Positions 62,168 to 64,000 of a stretch of 64,000 nt of DNA are shown piece after piece. The notes beneath the pieces were generated by a model. The model saw only the letters and a list, made by a program, of their open reading frames with translations, had not been told where the DNA came from and did no database searches. Position numbers and translations under genes: made by a program. This stretch comes from SZUA-370 sp034003955 (lineage in GTDB: Bacteria; Spirochaetota; Spirochaetia; Treponematales; UBA12059): assembly GCA_034003955.1 (NCBI GenBank), contig JAVEXO010000010.1, positions 1-64,000 of the forward strand, read 5' to 3'. Numbering within the stretch: the first letter of the stretch is position 1; each line of letters opens with the position of its first letter.

Positions 62168-64000
62168 ATGAAAAAAAAGATCCTTCTTGTAGAGGATGAC
62201 CCGATCATAGCCTTGTGTGAGAAGCGTATGATAGAAGGCTTCGGCTATCTGGTTGAAACGGTCTCCGACGGCGAGAGTGCCGTGGCTCGGTATGCGGCGG
62301 ACCCTTCTGTAGATCTTGTGCTCATGGATATCGACCTTGGGAAAGGCATGGATGGCACTCAAGCGGCTGCCCTCCTTCTTGCATCGAGGGATGTTCCTAT
62401 TGTCTTCCTGTCCAGCCACGATGAAGTTGCCATAGTAGAAAAAACCGAGGGTATAACTTCCTACGGTTATATAACCAAGAATTCAAATAAGACTATCCTG
62501 GACGCCTCAATAAAGATGGCATTCAAGCTGTTCGATGCCAATGCAAAGACGCTTGCCATCAACAGAAAGCTTGAGGCGACGCTTGAAGCCTTGCCCGATC
62601 TGTACTTCGAAGTAGACAGGCAGGGGCGTTACCTGGATTATCACTCCTACGATCCGGCCCTGCTCTATAAGAAGCCTTCTCTGTTGATGGGCAGCACCAT
62701 ATCTGAACAGCTTCCTCCTTTAGTTTCCCAGGCCATCATGACGGCCATAGAGGAGGCTATGGCGGATGGTGTATCAAGAGGATGTCGATATTCCCTTGAC
62801 GTATTAGCCGGGCTGCGATGGTTCGAGGTCTTCGTCTCCAAGATGGCCGGAGAGCCAGATGATCCACGCTTCATTCTCATCTGCCGGGATATAAGCGCCG
62901 GGGTGCGGGCTGAGGAAGCCCTCAATGCAAGCAGGCTGCATGCAGAGCGTCTGCTAGGGGTATCGGCCGAGATAATCATGGCTACCGACCTCAATGGAAA
63001 AATAACGCTCATGAACGAGAGTGGGCACCGCCTCCTGGGGTATGAGCAAGGTGAGCTCCTTGGCAAGAAATGGGCTGATTGCTGCCTGACAGATGAAAAC
63101 AGGCTGGATGTGGCTACTTTCCTTGAGGGTATAATGTGCGGTGAGGAGAGCACCCTCATACCCCACGAGAACCTCGTTCGCCTCAAGAATGGGGAAACAC
63201 GCTCCATACTGTGGCACAACACAGTACTGCGTGATGACAACAAGCGGATTACAGGCATAATGAGTTCGGGTGAGGACGTGAGCGAGTACAGAGCACTCGA
63301 GGAACGTCTGAGACAGAGCGAGAGTCGCTATAGAAGCATCCTGGACGCCTCGCCTGATACCATCGCACTCACCGATATACAGGGGCAAATCCTCATGTTC
63401 CTGCCCAAAGCCCTCCCTATGTTCGGGTATGATCGCAGTGACATTCAGTCAGGGCACTCCATAAGTGAATATATCGTTCCTGAAGACAGACCCAGGGCTA
63501 TGGCTAATCTGGGTCGCATGCTTAAAGGAGAGCGCTTGGGCTCAGAGCAGTACCGTGGTCTCAAGAAAGACGGCAACATCTTTGACATAGAGATCAATGG
63601 AGAAATACTAAAAGATGCCGGCGGCAAACCTGAGCAAGTACTATTCATAGTGCGTGACATTTCAGAGCGAATGAGGTTGGTCAGGAGGTACAAGCTACTC
63701 TTTGACCTATCTACTCTGGGTATAGCCCTCATCGATGTGAAGAGCGGTAAATACATCGATGCCAACCCCGCTTTTGTACGCATGCTTGGCTACGACAAGA
63801 GTGAACTCCTCACCATGCGTAGTGTTGATATTACCCCGCCCGAACAGTTCAGACCATTGTTAGACATATACCGTGAATATGAGGCGAGTGGTTGGATAGC
63901 ACCGTATACAAAGGAATTCCGTCGCAAGGACGGTTCTTTAGTCCCTGTCTCTGTTAACACAACAGCCTTTGTAAATGATGATAAAAGAAGAGTCATCTGG
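62168..64000 (+). CDS. response-regulator receiver fused to four PAS domains, cut by right edge
   Basis: I translated 611 codons from ATG 62168 (AAGGG upstream). Residues 1-120 are a CheY-like receiver: acidic pair Asp10/Asp11 in LLVEDDP, phospho-acceptor Asp54 in LVLMDIDLG, and the conserved Lys in YITKNS. Four PAS units follow (about 135-245, 260-375, 385-500, 505-611). No transmembrane helix is seen. The family usually ends in a histidine kinase, GGDEF or similar output, but that part lies beyond the window. Confidence 0.88.
   Translation, partial: MKKKILLVEDDPIIALCEKRMIEGFGYLVETVSDGESAVARYAADPSVDLVLMDIDLGKGMDGTQAAALLLASRDVPIVFLSSHDEVAIVEKTEGITSYGYITKNSNKTILDASIKMAFKLFDANAKTLAINRKLEATLEALPDLYFEVDRQGRYLDYHSYDPALLYKKPSLLMGSTISEQLPPLVSQAIMTAIEEAMADGVSRGCRYSLDVLAGLRWFEVFVSKMAGEPDDPRFILICRDISAGVRAEEALNASRLHAERLLGVSAEIIMATDLNGKITLMNESGHRLLGYEQGELLGKKWADCCLTDENRLDVATFLEGIMCGEESTLIPHENLVRLKNGETRSILWHNTVLRDDNKRITGIMSSGEDVSEYRALEERLRQSESRYRSILDASPDTIALTDIQGQILMFLPKALPMFGYDRSDIQSGHSISEYIVPEDRPRAMANLGRMLKGERLGSEQYRGLKKDGNIFDIEINGEILKDAGGKPEQVLFIVRDISERMRLVRRYKLLFDLSTLGIALIDVKSGKYIDANPAFVRMLGYDKSELLTMRSVDITPPEQFRPLLDIYREYEASGWIAPYTKEFRRKDGSLVPVSVNTTAFVNDDKRRVIW

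Overview
This is a gene-dense bacterial chromosome segment with moderately high GC. It looks like a spirochaete of the Spirochaetales/Treponema group. The evidence is a very long coiled-coil protein of the spirochaete 'SpiroCoCo' type, an EF-G of the mitochondrial/spirochaete class (HIDSGKTTL), a complete Bat operon, a RecJ with a large insertion, and a cyclic-nucleotide-binding domain fused to TPRs. I see no phage, transposase, CRISPR or rRNA. There is one tRNA, tRNA-Thr(CGT).

Layout. 1-7.9 kb: a Gfo/Idh/MocA dehydrogenase cut by the left edge, an unknown exported protein, L-glutamate-semialdehyde dehydrogenase, a ROK fructokinase, a GNAT acetyltransferase and an amidohydrolase. 7.9-12.4 kb: two cyclic-nucleotide-binding proteins, tRNA-Thr, an exported M15-type peptidase and a HAD 5'-nucleotidase. 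12.4-15.7 kb: fusA behind a structured leader, and a P-loop ATPase. 15.8-25.0 kb: a divergent LarA-type protein, then moxR, a DUF58 gene, a membrane protein, batA, batB, batC, batD and a Smr-domain gene, mostly overlapping by 1-8 bases. 25.0-30.6 kb: infA, a DksA/TraR protein, histidinol-phosphatase, a C39-like peptidase, a small exported protein, a beta-lactamase-fold hydrolase and a membrane protein. 30.7-44.1 kb: oppA divergent from oppBCDF, followed by a C26 gamma-glutamyl hydrolase (opposite strand), alanine racemase, M20 amidohydrolase, D-aminopeptidase (M55), LD-carboxypeptidase (S66), DAP decarboxylase and M19 dipeptidase. 44.2-53.1 kb: SDR, rlmJ, recO, pyrimidine-nucleoside phosphorylase, recJ, pduL, an extended uracil phosphoribosyltransferase and a TPR lipoprotein. 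53.1-61.2 kb (minus): SpiroCoCo, proC, an MFS-HEAT fusion and a MATE exporter. 61.3 kb to the end: a diaminopimelate-epimerase homologue without its catalytic cysteines, and a receiver/multi-PAS signalling protein cut by the right edge.

How the genes fit together. The most coherent unit is 30.7-44.1 kb. A peptide ABC importer stands next to enzymes that each match a bond or residue found in peptidoglycan stem peptides: the L,D bond, the gamma-D-Glu bond, N-terminal D-amino acids, D-Ala and meso-DAP. I read it as a probable muropeptide or D-peptide scavenging system. The DapF-like pseudoenzyme and the Asp-for-Lys change in the LarA-like protein are the two clearest single-gene oddities. Genes are tightly packed, with convergent 3' overlaps (pruA/ROK, oppF/C26) and a zero-base gap at smr/infA.
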